Source: Bacteroidales bacterium UBA4788
GTDB lineage: Bacteria > Bacteroidota > Bacteroidia > Bacteroidales > VadinHA17
Direction of reading: 5' to 3'
DNA length: 13,276 nucleotides
Assembly (NCBI GenBank): GCA_002402965.1
Contig: DHGW01000041.1
Span: 5,459-18,734, forward strand
The notes below the pieces were generated by a model. It searched no databases. It was not told the DNA's origin and saw nothing but the letters and a program-made list of their open reading frames with translations. Below are positions 5,968 to 13,276 of this stretch, one piece after another. Numbering within the stretch: position 1 is the stretch's first letter; every line of letters starts with the position of its first letter. The translations under genes and the position numbers were made by a program.

Positions 5968-6741
5968 TCAGTTGAAAGCAGACAATCCTGAGTAATTGGC
6001 ATTAAACTGGAAGTAGCCCATACTGTTTCGGGAAATTTTCCTTCCATTCAGTTCGATGGATTTGTCATATTCAACACGGATAGTCAGTTTTCCGATTGTT
6101 TCTGCTGGCCGACGTACCTGTACCAGATATGCAGGCATTGCTTTGTCCTTGCCGGTTTCATAATATTTTTGCAGCGAATAGATTTCTGCCTGTTCACCGT
6201 TTATCGTGATTTTCAGGTCCTTGATATCCAGCTCAGGTGCGATATTGATTAAGTCAAACTCCTTATCATTTATGATTATTTTGCTCTTTACATTGCTTCT
6301 GTCACCCAATACCATCGGACGAAACGAGAGGAGCAGTGAATTATATCCCCCGTTGTTTGACCAGACGTTTAAATTGTACACTTCCCCGGTTCCGATCTTA
6401 TAATCAAGTTCCTGATCACTGTCAATTATCATATGCCAGGACCAGGCTTCCAGGGTTGTTGATTTATAATTACCGTCATTAACGTAGAAGCAATTATATG
6501 TTCTTTCCGGCAGAGTTATTTCGTAATAACCCTTGTCGTCACTCCATACCGCGCTTGCATCCTCAAACGCATCCGGGTAAACTGCAAAAAATGATCTTAA
6601 CGGATTCCCGTTAAAATCTGTCATATACCCGGATATTTTATGATACTTGCTGGAGATCCATTTTTCCATGTGTGTCTCCCGGGAACGGATTGTTACCTTG
6701 ATTTTCTCAGCGTCTGAGCTCTGGGGGTCAACAGCAGACAT
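5968..6741 (-). CDS. Uncharacterised protein with carboxypeptidase-regulatory-like beta domain
   Basis: From the first ATG (6741) this gives 257 residues; a start at 6669 (MEKWISSKYHK) would give 233. Near the N-terminus HKISGYMTDFNGNPLRSFFAVYP followed by AVWSDDKGYYEITLPERTY is a carboxypeptidase-D-regulatory-like (transthyretin-type) beta-sandwich with the usual G..D..GNPL and S.DKGYYEI turns. The remainder has further strands, including LEAWSWHMII, EVYNLNVWSNNGGYNSLLLSFRPM, IAPELDIKDLKITINGEQAEI and LVQVRRPAETIGKLTIRVEYD. From memory this resembles single-domain hypothetical proteins of about 220-230 residues in Firmicutes and Bacteroidota with a conserved Y.C/F...LE.W.W block; I could not verify it. 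There is no signal peptide from either start, so it may be cytoplasmic, or the 5' end is lost. The frame is open up to 6903 with coding-like composition, leaving the start uncertain. It is divergent from the ECF sigma gene. Confidence 0.7.
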   Translation of the reverse strand: MSAVDPQSSDAEKIKVTIRSRETHMEKWISSKYHKISGYMTDFNGNPLRSFFAVYPDAFEDASAVWSDDKGYYEITLPERTYNCFYVNDGNYKSTTLEAWSWHMIIDSDQELDYKIGTGEVYNLNVWSNNGGYNSLLLSFRPMVLGDRSNVKSKIIINDKEFDLINIAPELDIKDLKITINGEQAEIYSLQKYYETGKDKAMPAYLVQVRRPAETIGKLTIRVEYDKSIELNGRKISRNSMGYFQFNANYSGLSAFN

Positions 6742-6900
6742 AATCCGGAAATACTTATTGTTGCAACAGGTAGACGTTCCCAGGTCTGATACTCCGCGAA
6801 GGCACACAGGCCCGGGCCGGAATGTGACTACAGTCTGGTCACCTGATTTAAGATCATCCAGGTCCGGCGAGGTCTGCTTCCGGCAACCGCCGTTCGCCGT

Positions 6901-6930
6901 CAAACTTAATTTCGTGTCTATCGCTCAAAA
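6901..6930 (-). promoter_or_regulatory. Possible minus-strand promoter for the beta-domain protein gene
   Basis: On the minus strand TAAGTTTG (6908-6901) matches TAnnTTTG exactly. A TTTTG (6930-6926) lies upstream at a 17-bp spacing, somewhat shorter than the usual 19-21. Transcription from here would give a leader of about 150 nt before the ATG at 6741. The element is back-to-back with the plus-strand sigma-gene promoter. Confidence 0.35.
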
Positions 6931-6967
6931 CAGGAAAAAGGTCATTATCGAGGAAACCAAATTCTGC

Positions 6968-6975
6968 TATATTTG
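6968..6975 (+). promoter_or_regulatory. -7 element (TATATTTG) of the ECF sigma gene
   Basis: TATATTTG is an exact TAnnTTTG match. No clear TTTG stands 19-21 bp upstream, so the -33 part is weak, as might suit a low-level or activated promoter. Transcription would start near 6982, 11 nt before the GTG at 6993 and 47 nt before the ATG at 7029. Confidence 0.45.
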
Positions 6976-6992
6976 GCTTCAAACATGTTGCT

Positions 6993-7583
6993 GTGGGGGA
7001 GGTTTCTATTGTTAGTGATGCAGATTTGATGAGCAATATCAAAGCTGGAAATATGTGGGCGTTTGACCAGCTTTATAACCGATACTGCAAGAGACTTTTA
7101 AGCTTTTCCCTTTCTATCGTCAAATCCAGAGAGGAGGCTGAAAATATTCTACAGGAGGTGTTCCTGGCCTTATGGTTGAACAGAAATCAGATCAGTAACG
7201 AAGCTTCCGTTAAGTACTATATCTTCACGATAGCCTATAATACTTCAATTTCAGCTCTGCGAAGGAAAGCAAAGGATGAAAAGTTTCTGGAACAACTGAA
7301 AGACTTGCAGGAGCTGACTGCCGAACCGGAAGATCTGCAAACTGAATACTCCGACCTTCAGGGGAAGCTTTCTGAGATATTGAATGATTTACCGGCCAGG
7401 CAGAGAGAAATTTTCATCCTTCACAAGGTAAATGGCCTCAAATATCAGGAAATTGCCTCAAAGCTCAACATCTCTGTAAACACTATTGAGAACCATATGT
7501 CAAGAGCTCTGAAAACCATCAGAAGCAAACTTGGAAAGAATTCGCTGTGCGCAACCATCTTCTTTTACCTTTTCTTCATCTGA
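6993..7583 (+). CDS. ECF RNA polymerase sigma-70 factor (Bacteroidota PUL-associated type)
   Basis: The 196-residue product contains sigma region 2 at about 22-90 (WAFDQLYNRYCKRLLSF, then SREEAENILQEVFLALW) and region 4 at about 125-180 (LNDLPARQREIFILHKVNGL followed by YQEIASKLNISVNTIENHMS). The two are joined by a short acidic linker with no region 3. The hydrophobic tail (LCATIFFYLFFI) is common in this Bacteroidota sigma family. Such factors are held by a FecR-type anti-sigma and drive transcription of the linked susC/susD genes; the FecR gene follows 120 bp downstream. The start is taken as GTG at 6993, because relatives have a short SDxxL-type N-terminus before region 2 (here SDADLMSNIKAGN). 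ATG 7029 would cut into it but is possible. Confidence 0.93.
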   Translation: MGEVSIVSDADLMSNIKAGNMWAFDQLYNRYCKRLLSFSLSIVKSREEAENILQEVFLALWLNRNQISNEASVKYYIFTIAYNTSISALRRKAKDEKFLEQLKDLQELTAEPEDLQTEYSDLQGKLSEILNDLPARQREIFILHKVNGLKYQEIASKLNISVNTIENHMSRALKTIRSKLGKNSLCATIFFYLFFI

Positions 7584-7703
7584 TACTTTTTTAATTTTTT
7601 TCCCTCACCAGGTAGTGGTAAGCAGGATTTCTGCGTCTTATTGATGTAATCAACCCGGTCACCTTATTATTGTTGATCAGTTTTTTTTCAGAATAAATAA
7701 GAA

Positions 7704-8786
7704 ATGAAAAGGGAATTATTAGACAAATATCTTAATAACAGGTGCTCCGAAAATGAGCTTAAACAGGTGCTTGAATGGTTTGAAAATCCGGATAACCAGG
7801 AAGAAGCCAGGGAATTCTTCCGGATGTACTGGGATAATTTAAAGGAGGATTCATCTTCCAGTGAAACAGATCATAATGCAATACTTGACGAAATTCATCA
7901 CAGGATCAATCTGCAGAAGTCTGAAAATTCACCGACCCGGGGAGTAACTCTGATAAAATCAAGCCGATGGGACATATATTTAAGACATTTCAGAAATGCT
8001 GCAGCAATACTATTGATCCCGGTCCTGGGACTTACCTTCTATTACTTTTCAAAGTATCACAGTAGCCGCTCAGAAGAATCAATCTCCGGTATTTCATATA
8101 ATGAGGTCTTTTCCTCAGTTGATGCCATTACAAAAGTCCTGTTGCCTGACAGTAGCGTGGTGTGGCTGAACCACAGCAGTTCTTTACGCTATCCTGTAGA
8201 ATTTGACAGGAAGGACCGGAATGTGGAGTTAATAGGTGAAGGCTATTTTGAGGTTGCCTCCAACCCCGACAAACCATTTGTCGTGAAGGTGGATAACATT
8301 AATGTTGTGGCTGTTGGAACAACGTTTAATGTTATGGCCTACCCGGAGGAGAACAAAATTGAGACATCCCTGATCGAGGGCAGGGTTGAGTTTCATCTGA
8401 CTTCAGGTAAAAAGAGCAGTACTGTCATGGAAATGAAGCCTGAAGACTTGATAATTTATACCAGGGATAACGGTGAAGTGACCAGGCTGACAATTAAGGA
8501 TGACCGTTACTTTGCGTGGAAGGACGGTAAACTTGTCTTTACAGCCGAGCCGATGTCCGAAGTTGTCAAAAAACTTAACAGGTGGTTTAATGCTGACATT
8601 GAGATACTGGATCAGCGAGTTGAAGGATTGACACTGACGGCAACTTTTATCAATGAAAGCCTTCCACAGGTCCTGGATCTGATCGCTATGGTATCTCCGG
8701 TGAAGTATACGGTTTCCGAAAGAGACAGCACCAGCGACGGGACTTATACGCGAAGGGAAGTCACTTTAAGCTACCGGGGTGAATGA
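7704..8786 (+). CDS. FecR-family anti-sigma factor with C-terminal DUF4974
   Basis: The 360-residue protein has a cytoplasmic sigma-binding N-terminus (1-95; MKRELLDKYLNNRCSENELK, then WFENPDNQEEAREFF), one transmembrane helix at about 98-115 (RNAAAILLIPVLGLTFYYF) and a periplasmic FecR domain at about 133-230. Within this, VLLPDSSVVWLNHSSSLRYP, RNVELIGEGYFEVASNPDKPFVV and VVAVGTTFNVMAYPE are the hallmark blocks. DUF4974 follows at about 277-345 (AEPMSEVVKKLNRWFNADIE), the region thought to contact the STN domain of the cognate SusC. It relays the outer-membrane signal to the ECF sigma factor encoded just upstream. Length and all blocks are typical. The ATG at 7704 lies in an A-rich context, as is usual in this phylum. 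Confidence 0.95.
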   Translation: MKRELLDKYLNNRCSENELKQVLEWFENPDNQEEAREFFRMYWDNLKEDSSSSETDHNAILDEIHHRINLQKSENSPTRGVTLIKSSRWDIYLRHFRNAAAILLIPVLGLTFYYFSKYHSSRSEESISGISYNEVFSSVDAITKVLLPDSSVVWLNHSSSLRYPVEFDRKDRNVELIGEGYFEVASNPDKPFVVKVDNINVVAVGTTFNVMAYPEENKIETSLIEGRVEFHLTSGKKSSTVMEMKPEDLIIYTRDNGEVTRLTIKDDRYFAWKDGKLVFTAEPMSEVVKKLNRWFNADIEILDQRVEGLTLTATFINESLPQVLDLIAMVSPVKYTVSERDSTSDGTYTRREVTLSYRGE

Positions 8787-8844
8787 TATTTAATATGAAT
8801 AAAAACAAGACCAGCCTATGAAGCATGACTCATTTTAACAGGAA

Positions 8845-8872
8845 GCGGGACAGTATTGGCCTACTGCCCCGC
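8845..8872 (+). promoter_or_regulatory. RNA hairpin between fecR and susC
   Basis: GCGGGACAGTA (8845-8855), a 6-nt loop TTGGCC and TACTGCCCCGC (8862-8872) form an 11-bp stem with one A-C mismatch. A T6 run follows at 8884-8889 after 11 unpaired bases, so this is not a canonical intrinsic terminator. It may partially terminate read-through from the sigma/fecR transcript, or stabilise the 5' end of a processed susC message. The 56 bp from hairpin to the ATG at 8929 would also contain any susC-specific promoter, which I could not identify. Confidence 0.55.
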
Positions 8873-8928
8873 CAGACTAAGCACTTTTTTGAAGCAAATC
8901 TTACAGTAAACTTAATCCACCCAAATTT

Positions 8929-11900
8929 ATGAAAAAACTCGATCATTATGAAAAGAGCTCATTCATAGTCTTTTCTAAACGAACGATAAGAATTATGAGA
9001 CTCACACTATTCCTTTCACTTTTTACAGTCTGTCAGCTATGGGCGACTGAAACTTACTCACAAATCACCAGAATTACGGTAAATCTTGAAAATCAGAGAA
9101 TTGCCGATGTCTTGCTCGCTGTGGAAAGCCAGAGCGAGTTTTATTTTCTCTATAGTCCCAAACTAATTGATGTAGAAAGGACAGTAACCGTTTCTGTTGA
9201 GAAGCAGCCTATCTCAGAAATACTGAAGGAGATTTTTGGCGATGATGTGAAATATGCTGTTTATGACCGCCAGATTATTCTGACACCGGCAAATGATGCA
9301 GGATTACTTGATCAGATTCAGATCCGGAGAGTGACCGGTAAAGTTTTGGACACTGAGGGAGAACCTCTTCCCGGAGTCTCAGTGGTTGTGAAAGGAACTA
9401 ATAAGGGTACGGCTACAGATGCGGATGGCTTATTCCAGATTGACGTACCGGCAGGAGGCGAGGTTTTGATATTTTCTTTCATCGGAATGAAAAGCCGGGA
9501 AGTGGAAATCGGGAACCAGTCAGTGTTAAATGTGACGATGGAGGAAGGAGACCTTGAGCTTGATGAGGTGGTTGTTATCGGTTACGGAGTCCAGAAGAAA
9601 AGAGACCTGACAGGGGCGGTATCGGCAATCGCTTCAGATGAGATCAGCTCGCTGCCGGTTACAGGAGTTCAGCAGGCGCTGCAGGGACAGGCTTCCGGTG
9701 TCATGATTACACAGAATCACGGAGCTCCGGGCGCAGGTATACAGGTAAGAATCAGGGGTGTCGGAACAATTGGCGACAGTGATCCGCTTTATGTCATTGA
9801 CGGAGTCCCCACCAAGGAAGGAATCAATAATCTTAATACTTCTGATATCGAATCAATAAGTATTCTCAAGGATGCCGCAGCATCTGCAATATATGGAACC
9901 AGGTCGTCAAACGGAGTGATATTAATTACAACCAAAAGGGGTAAAGCAGGTGTGACAGACGTTGTTTTCAATTCACAGTACGGGATTCAGAAAATATCAA
10001 ATAAACTCGATCTCCTGAATGCTGAACAGTATGCTGATATCTGTGACGAAGCCCTTGTAAATGCCGGGTTACCGAAGGTGTGGAACAACTCTGTAGCAGG
10101 CGCGGGGACTGACTGGCAGGATGTCGTATTTCAAAATGCAACCTTTCAGAAATATGATCTGACAGTGAGCAAAGGCAATGAAAATACTCAGTTCCTCCTT
10201 GGTGCCGGCTATCTTGGTCAGGAAGGTACGGTCAGGTACTCCGGCCTGGACAGGTATAATATCCGTTTTAATATTGATTCAAAGGTAAATGACAAGCTCA
10301 ACGTGGGCGCCAATCTGAACCTTGCCCGGACAGATGAAGATATGATTGATGTTGAGATCAATGGAGTCGTGAGATCTGCTCTTTTCCAGCCTCCCACAGT
10401 CGACGTATACAACCCTGACGGAACTTATGCCGGCCCTGCTACAAACGAAGGCGATGCGCAGAATCCACTGGGCATGGCTGACAGATCTGACAAAACAAGT
10501 CAGAACAACCTTGCCTTCGGGAATATCTTCGGAGAATATTCAATACTTTCAAACCTGAAATTCAGGTCCAGCCTCGGAGTTAATATCTATTCAACTTTAA
10601 CCCGCGATTTTGATCCGACTTTTGCTGAAGGTAATGCAAACAGGACTACCAACTCTCTATTGCAGACCAGCATTAATTATTCTGATATAATATGGGAAAA
10701 TACCCTCAATTTCAAACCTCAGATAGGTGAGTCTGTAAAACTGGACATCCTCACCGGTAACACCATTGAGTCTTCAAAGAATCAGGTAATGAGCGGCTAT
10801 CGCGAAGGATTTGCCGGCAACATGGACTTTCTCCAGTATCTTGACGGAGGTTCCTTTAATGATAAAACAAGGGGAAATCTTTATGAGTGGTCACTTGTAT
10901 CATTCTACGGAAGGGCAAGTGTCGACATAAAAGGGCGTTACCTTATGACTGCCAATGTCAGGGTAGATGGCTCGTCACGGTTCGGGAAGAGCAATCGTTG
11001 GGGGACCTTCCCTTCAGTATCGTTTGGATGGAGGATTTCCGATGAGCCATTTTTCAATATTGGATTTATAAATGAACTAAAACCCAGATTTTCGTGGGGA
11101 AGCCTCGGCAACCAGGATATCGGTCTGTATGCATTTTCAAGCAACCTGTCGCAGGTATTTTATACAATTGGCAGCCCTCAGATCCCCTTGGTCGGATATG
11201 CTCCTGCCTCTGACTTTAATCCTGACGTCCGGTGGGAGACTACCACTCAAACTAACCTGGGCCTTGATCTGGCAGCGTTTGAGAACAGGCTTATTGTTAC
11301 AATTGACAGGTATTCAAAGATTACTTCAGATATGTTGCTCACGCTCCCCCAGCCGTCGACATCAGGATTCGGCAGTACTGGCTGGGAAAACCTGGGTAAG
11401 GTCAGCAACAAGGGATGGGAGTTCTTTGCCGGCTGGAAAGATTTTATCGGCGATTTCAGCTATGGAATTGCAGCAAATCTGTCAACCCTTAAGAACGAAG
11501 TACTCAGTCTTGGAGGCAGCAGCGAACCAATCACAAATAATATCTTTTTCGATCTTGCGACAAGGACAGAAGAAGGTCATTCAATACGTGAATTTTACGG
11601 ATATGTGGCTGATGGAGTTTTCCAGAACCAGGCAGAGATTGAGGCTCATGAGATTCAACCCGATGCTGTCCCGGGCGACATCAGGTTTAAGGACATCAGT
11701 AATGACGGGGAGCTGACGAGTGATGACCGTACTTTTATTGGTAACCCATACCCCGACTTCTTCTATGGTTTAAATTTGAATGCTGGTTACAAGAATTTCG
11801 ACATTTCAGCACTCTTTCAGGGACAGTACGGGAATGAGATATATAATGCTGCAGCATTCTGGCTGACAAACTCAGGGTACAACTATAACAAGAGTACTCA

Positions 11901-12252
11901 GATACTTAGCAGATGGACAGGGCCCGGCACAAGCAACAAGGAACCCAGGGTGACCATTCTGGATAATAACCAGAATGCCAGGGCATCATCAAGGTATATT
12001 GAGGACGGTTCATATTTCCGTCTGAAAGACCTGCAGGTTGGATATACATTGCCCGAAGAGCTGCTAAACCGGATAAATATTTCCAGATTAAGGATCTATA
12101 TTGCTGGACATAACCTCTGGACCCTGACTGATTATACAGGTTATGACCCTGAAGTCGGGGCCTCACGATCAGCCGAGAAGACTGTCGGTTTTGATGAAGT
12201 CACATACCCCCAGAGCAAAAGTTTCCTTGTAGGTCTGAATGTTACATTTTAA
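8929..12252 (+). CDS. SusC/RagA-family TonB-linked outer-membrane transporter with STN signalling domain
   Basis: The 1107-residue product begins with an extended signal region (hydrophobic core RLTLFLSLFTVCQLWA, about 24-39; cleavage near ETYSQ). Next comes an STN (secretin/TonB N-terminal) domain at about 50-120 (RIADVLLAVESQSEFYFLYS ... YAVYDRQIILT), then a carboxypeptidase-D-regulatory-like domain at about 134-215 (VTGKVLDTEGEPLPGVSVVV, with GTATDADGLFQIDV). The family block DEVVVIGYGVQKKRDLTGAV (212-231) precedes the plug (PLYVIDGVPTKEG and SIEILKD-like SISILKDAAASAIYGTRSSN). The rest is a 22-strand-type beta barrel ending in a terminal aromatic strand (FLVGLNVTF). It imports glycan fragments with the SusD lipoprotein encoded 19 bp downstream. 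The STN domain marks it as a transducer that signals to FecR. The frame is intact and the length normal. Substrate cannot be inferred from sequence. Confidence 0.97.
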   Translation: MKKLDHYEKSSFIVFSKRTIRIMRLTLFLSLFTVCQLWATETYSQITRITVNLENQRIADVLLAVESQSEFYFLYSPKLIDVERTVTVSVEKQPISEILKEIFGDDVKYAVYDRQIILTPANDAGLLDQIQIRRVTGKVLDTEGEPLPGVSVVVKGTNKGTATDADGLFQIDVPAGGEVLIFSFIGMKSREVEIGNQSVLNVTMEEGDLELDEVVVIGYGVQKKRDLTGAVSAIASDEISSLPVTGVQQALQGQASGVMITQNHGAPGAGIQVRIRGVGTIGDSDPLYVIDGVPTKEGINNLNTSDIESISILKDAAASAIYGTRSSNGVILITTKRGKAGVTDVVFNSQYGIQKISNKLDLLNAEQYADICDEALVNAGLPKVWNNSVAGAGTDWQDVVFQNATFQKYDLTVSKGNENTQFLLGAGYLGQEGTVRYSGLDRYNIRFNIDSKVNDKLNVGANLNLARTDEDMIDVEINGVVRSALFQPPTVDVYNPDGTYAGPATNEGDAQNPLGMADRSDKTSQNNLAFGNIFGEYSILSNLKFRSSLGVNIYSTLTRDFDPTFAEGNANRTTNSLLQTSINYSDIIWENTLNFKPQIGESVKLDILTGNTIESSKNQVMSGYREGFAGNMDFLQYLDGGSFNDKTRGNLYEWSLVSFYGRASVDIKGRYLMTANVRVDGSSRFGKSNRWGTFPSVSFGWRISDEPFFNIGFINELKPRFSWGSLGNQDIGLYAFSSNLSQVFYTIGSPQIPLVGYAPASDFNPDVRWETTTQTNLGLDLAAFENRLIVTIDRYSKITSDMLLTLPQPSTSGFGSTGWENLGKVSNKGWEFFAGWKDFIGDFSYGIAANLSTLKNEVLSLGGSSEPITNNIFFDLATRTEEGHSIREFYGYVADGVFQNQAEIEAHEIQPDAVPGDIRFKDISNDGELTSDDRTFIGNPYPDFFYGLNLNAGYKNFDISALFQGQYGNEIYNAAAFWLTNSGYNYNKSTQILSRWTGPGTSNKEPRVTILDNNQNARASSRYIEDGSYFRLKDLQVGYTLPEELLNRINISRLRIYIAGHNLWTLTDYTGYDPEVGASRSAEKTVGFDEVTYPQSKSFLVGLNVTF

Positions 12253-12271
12253 TGATATGAAAGGAATTGAT

Positions 12272-13276
12272 ATGAAAAGAAATAAAATACTATACGGTTT
12301 TCTGGCATTCATCCTTCTCTTTGCCACTTCATCATGCGAGGATTTTCTGGATAAATCACCGAACGGTACACTGACTTCAGCCAATTTTTACAGAAATGAA
12401 GCAGATGCCACTGCTGCCATTAACGCTGCTTATGAAATACTTACCGATTTCTGGGTAAAAAGTATTGCCTTTGAAAAGGATATCCCATCTGATGATGCAG
12501 TAAAAGGGCAGGGCGTTGACCTTGGCGCATTGACTACACTGGATAATCTGAATCTTAATCCCGCTGATACACCACCGACTATCTACTGGCAGTTGTATTA
12601 CAGAGGGATTTACAGGACTAATCTTGTCATAAAGTATGTACCAGATATTGAGATGGATAGCGAGGTAAAAGACAGGATTATGGGAGAAGCTTATTTCCTC
12701 CGTGCATTCTACTATTATAATCTCGTAATTCGTTTTGGCGGCGTTCCACTTGTAACCTCTCCGGACAGTGAAGATATGTATCCGGTGAGGGCATCCGCTG
12801 CTGATACCTGGAAGCTGATAGAGGATGACCTGATCGTAGCGGCTGAGCTACTGCCTGCGAAAAGTGAATACACTGCTGTTAACAAAGGCAGGGTAAGCCA
12901 GGGATCAGCTCAGGCATTACTTGGTATTGCCAGTCTTTTCCAGGAGAAATGGCAGGCAGCCTATGATGCATTCGGATCAGTAATACGTTCCGGAGAATAC
13001 TCATTGCAGCCAAATTTCGGAGACATCTTTAAGCCTGAGTCTGATAACGGAAGTGAAGTGGTATTTGAAACCCAGTTTCAGGGAGGAGGTCCTTATGGAA
13101 ACGGGTATAATTTCTGGGTAAGGCCGAGGAACGGGAGTACAATCTTTGGTCTTGGCTTTTGCCTGCCTACTCAGGACCTTGTCGATGAGTTTGAAGAATC
13201 GGATCCCAGACTGCGATATACGGTAATAAGGCCGGGTGACATTATTTCGGACGAAGTCAGCAGTTTCCCCTTTGAA
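12272..13276 (+). CDS. SusD/RagB-family surface glycan-binding lipoprotein (3' end outside window)
   Basis: The frame is open from the ATG at 12272 to the window edge (335 codons). An in-frame ATG at 12257 would add MKGID; 12272 is preferred because MKRNKILYGFLAFILLFATS then starts a standard lipoprotein signal with Cys22 in SSCEDFLDKSPNG, the classic SusD N-terminus. Helical TPR-like blocks follow: FYRNEADATAAINAAYEIL, the YWQLYYRGIYRTNLVI block, GEAYFLRAFYYYNLVIRFGG (the strongly conserved RAF..F.L...FG motif), GRVSQGSAQALLGIASLF (matching G.vt..AA.alla.vyL) and NGSEVVFETQF. It forms the lid of the SusC channel and binds substrate at the cell surface. The spacing of 19 bp from susC indicates one transcript. 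Confidence 0.96.
   Translation, partial: MKRNKILYGFLAFILLFATSSCEDFLDKSPNGTLTSANFYRNEADATAAINAAYEILTDFWVKSIAFEKDIPSDDAVKGQGVDLGALTTLDNLNLNPADTPPTIYWQLYYRGIYRTNLVIKYVPDIEMDSEVKDRIMGEAYFLRAFYYYNLVIRFGGVPLVTSPDSEDMYPVRASAADTWKLIEDDLIVAAELLPAKSEYTAVNKGRVSQGSAQALLGIASLFQEKWQAAYDAFGSVIRSGEYSLQPNFGDIFKPESDNGSEVVFETQFQGGGPYGNGYNFWVRPRNGSTIFGLGFCLPTQDLVDEFEESDPRLRYTVIRPGDIISDEVSSFPFE

Noticed and set aside
6854..7042. Minus-strand frame (contains FLDNDLFPVLSDRHEIKFDG) that might extend the beta-domain gene by frameshift
   Set aside because: Joining it would need a frameshift and would cover the sigma-gene promoter and start; no motif supports continuity.
11129..11716. 195-codon plus-strand frame inside susC
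   Set aside because: Out-of-frame shadow of an intact SusC reading frame; low-complexity translation without family features.

Overview
The window looks like chromosomal DNA of a Bacteroidota bacterium. It holds an ECF sigma / FecR anti-sigma / SusC / SusD cascade, a secreted glycoside hydrolase with a type IX secretion (Por) sorting tail, and promoter-like elements that fit the Bacteroidota TTTG...TAnnTTTG pattern better than E. coli -35/-10 boxes. No rRNA, tRNA, IS element or CRISPR array was seen. The host cannot be placed below phylum from this sequence alone; the T9SS tail argues against a Bacteroides gut species and for an environmental or free-living lineage.

Left part (1-1630, mostly minus strand): the 5' part of a secreted hypothetical protein gene, a gene-poor stretch, then a remodelled toxin-antitoxin-like locus. 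Reading leftward from 1513, this locus has an excisionase-type HTH protein (probable antitoxin/autorepressor), a PIN toxin gene cut off after about 18 codons, and a minimal nucleotidyltransferase (MNT) gene whose start overlaps the end of the PIN stub. The control region contains 9-bp tandem repeats that overlap a good minus-strand promoter, which suggests autoregulation. A divergent promoter serves the next gene.

Middle (1666-5967): a dimethylargininase-family amidinohydrolase (GTG start, all catalytic residues present) on the plus strand. It converges on a membrane-anchored XRE regulator, which is followed by a GH44 endoglucanase/xyloglucanase-type enzyme with a signal peptide and a T9SS tail. 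A weak small secreted ORF lies upstream of the GH44 gene.

Right part (5968-13276): a divergent pair (an unknown protein with a carboxypeptidase-regulatory-like beta domain on minus, an ECF sigma factor on plus). FecR, a SusC with an N-terminal STN signalling domain, and SusD (cut by the window edge) follow on the plus strand. Together these form a trans-envelope signalling polysaccharide-utilisation locus: SusCD captures the glycan, the STN domain contacts FecR in the periplasm, and FecR releases the sigma factor that drives susCD. The glycan is not identified by the window; GH44 nearby makes a beta-1,4-glucan or xyloglucan possible, but that gene is on the other strand and separated by unrelated genes.
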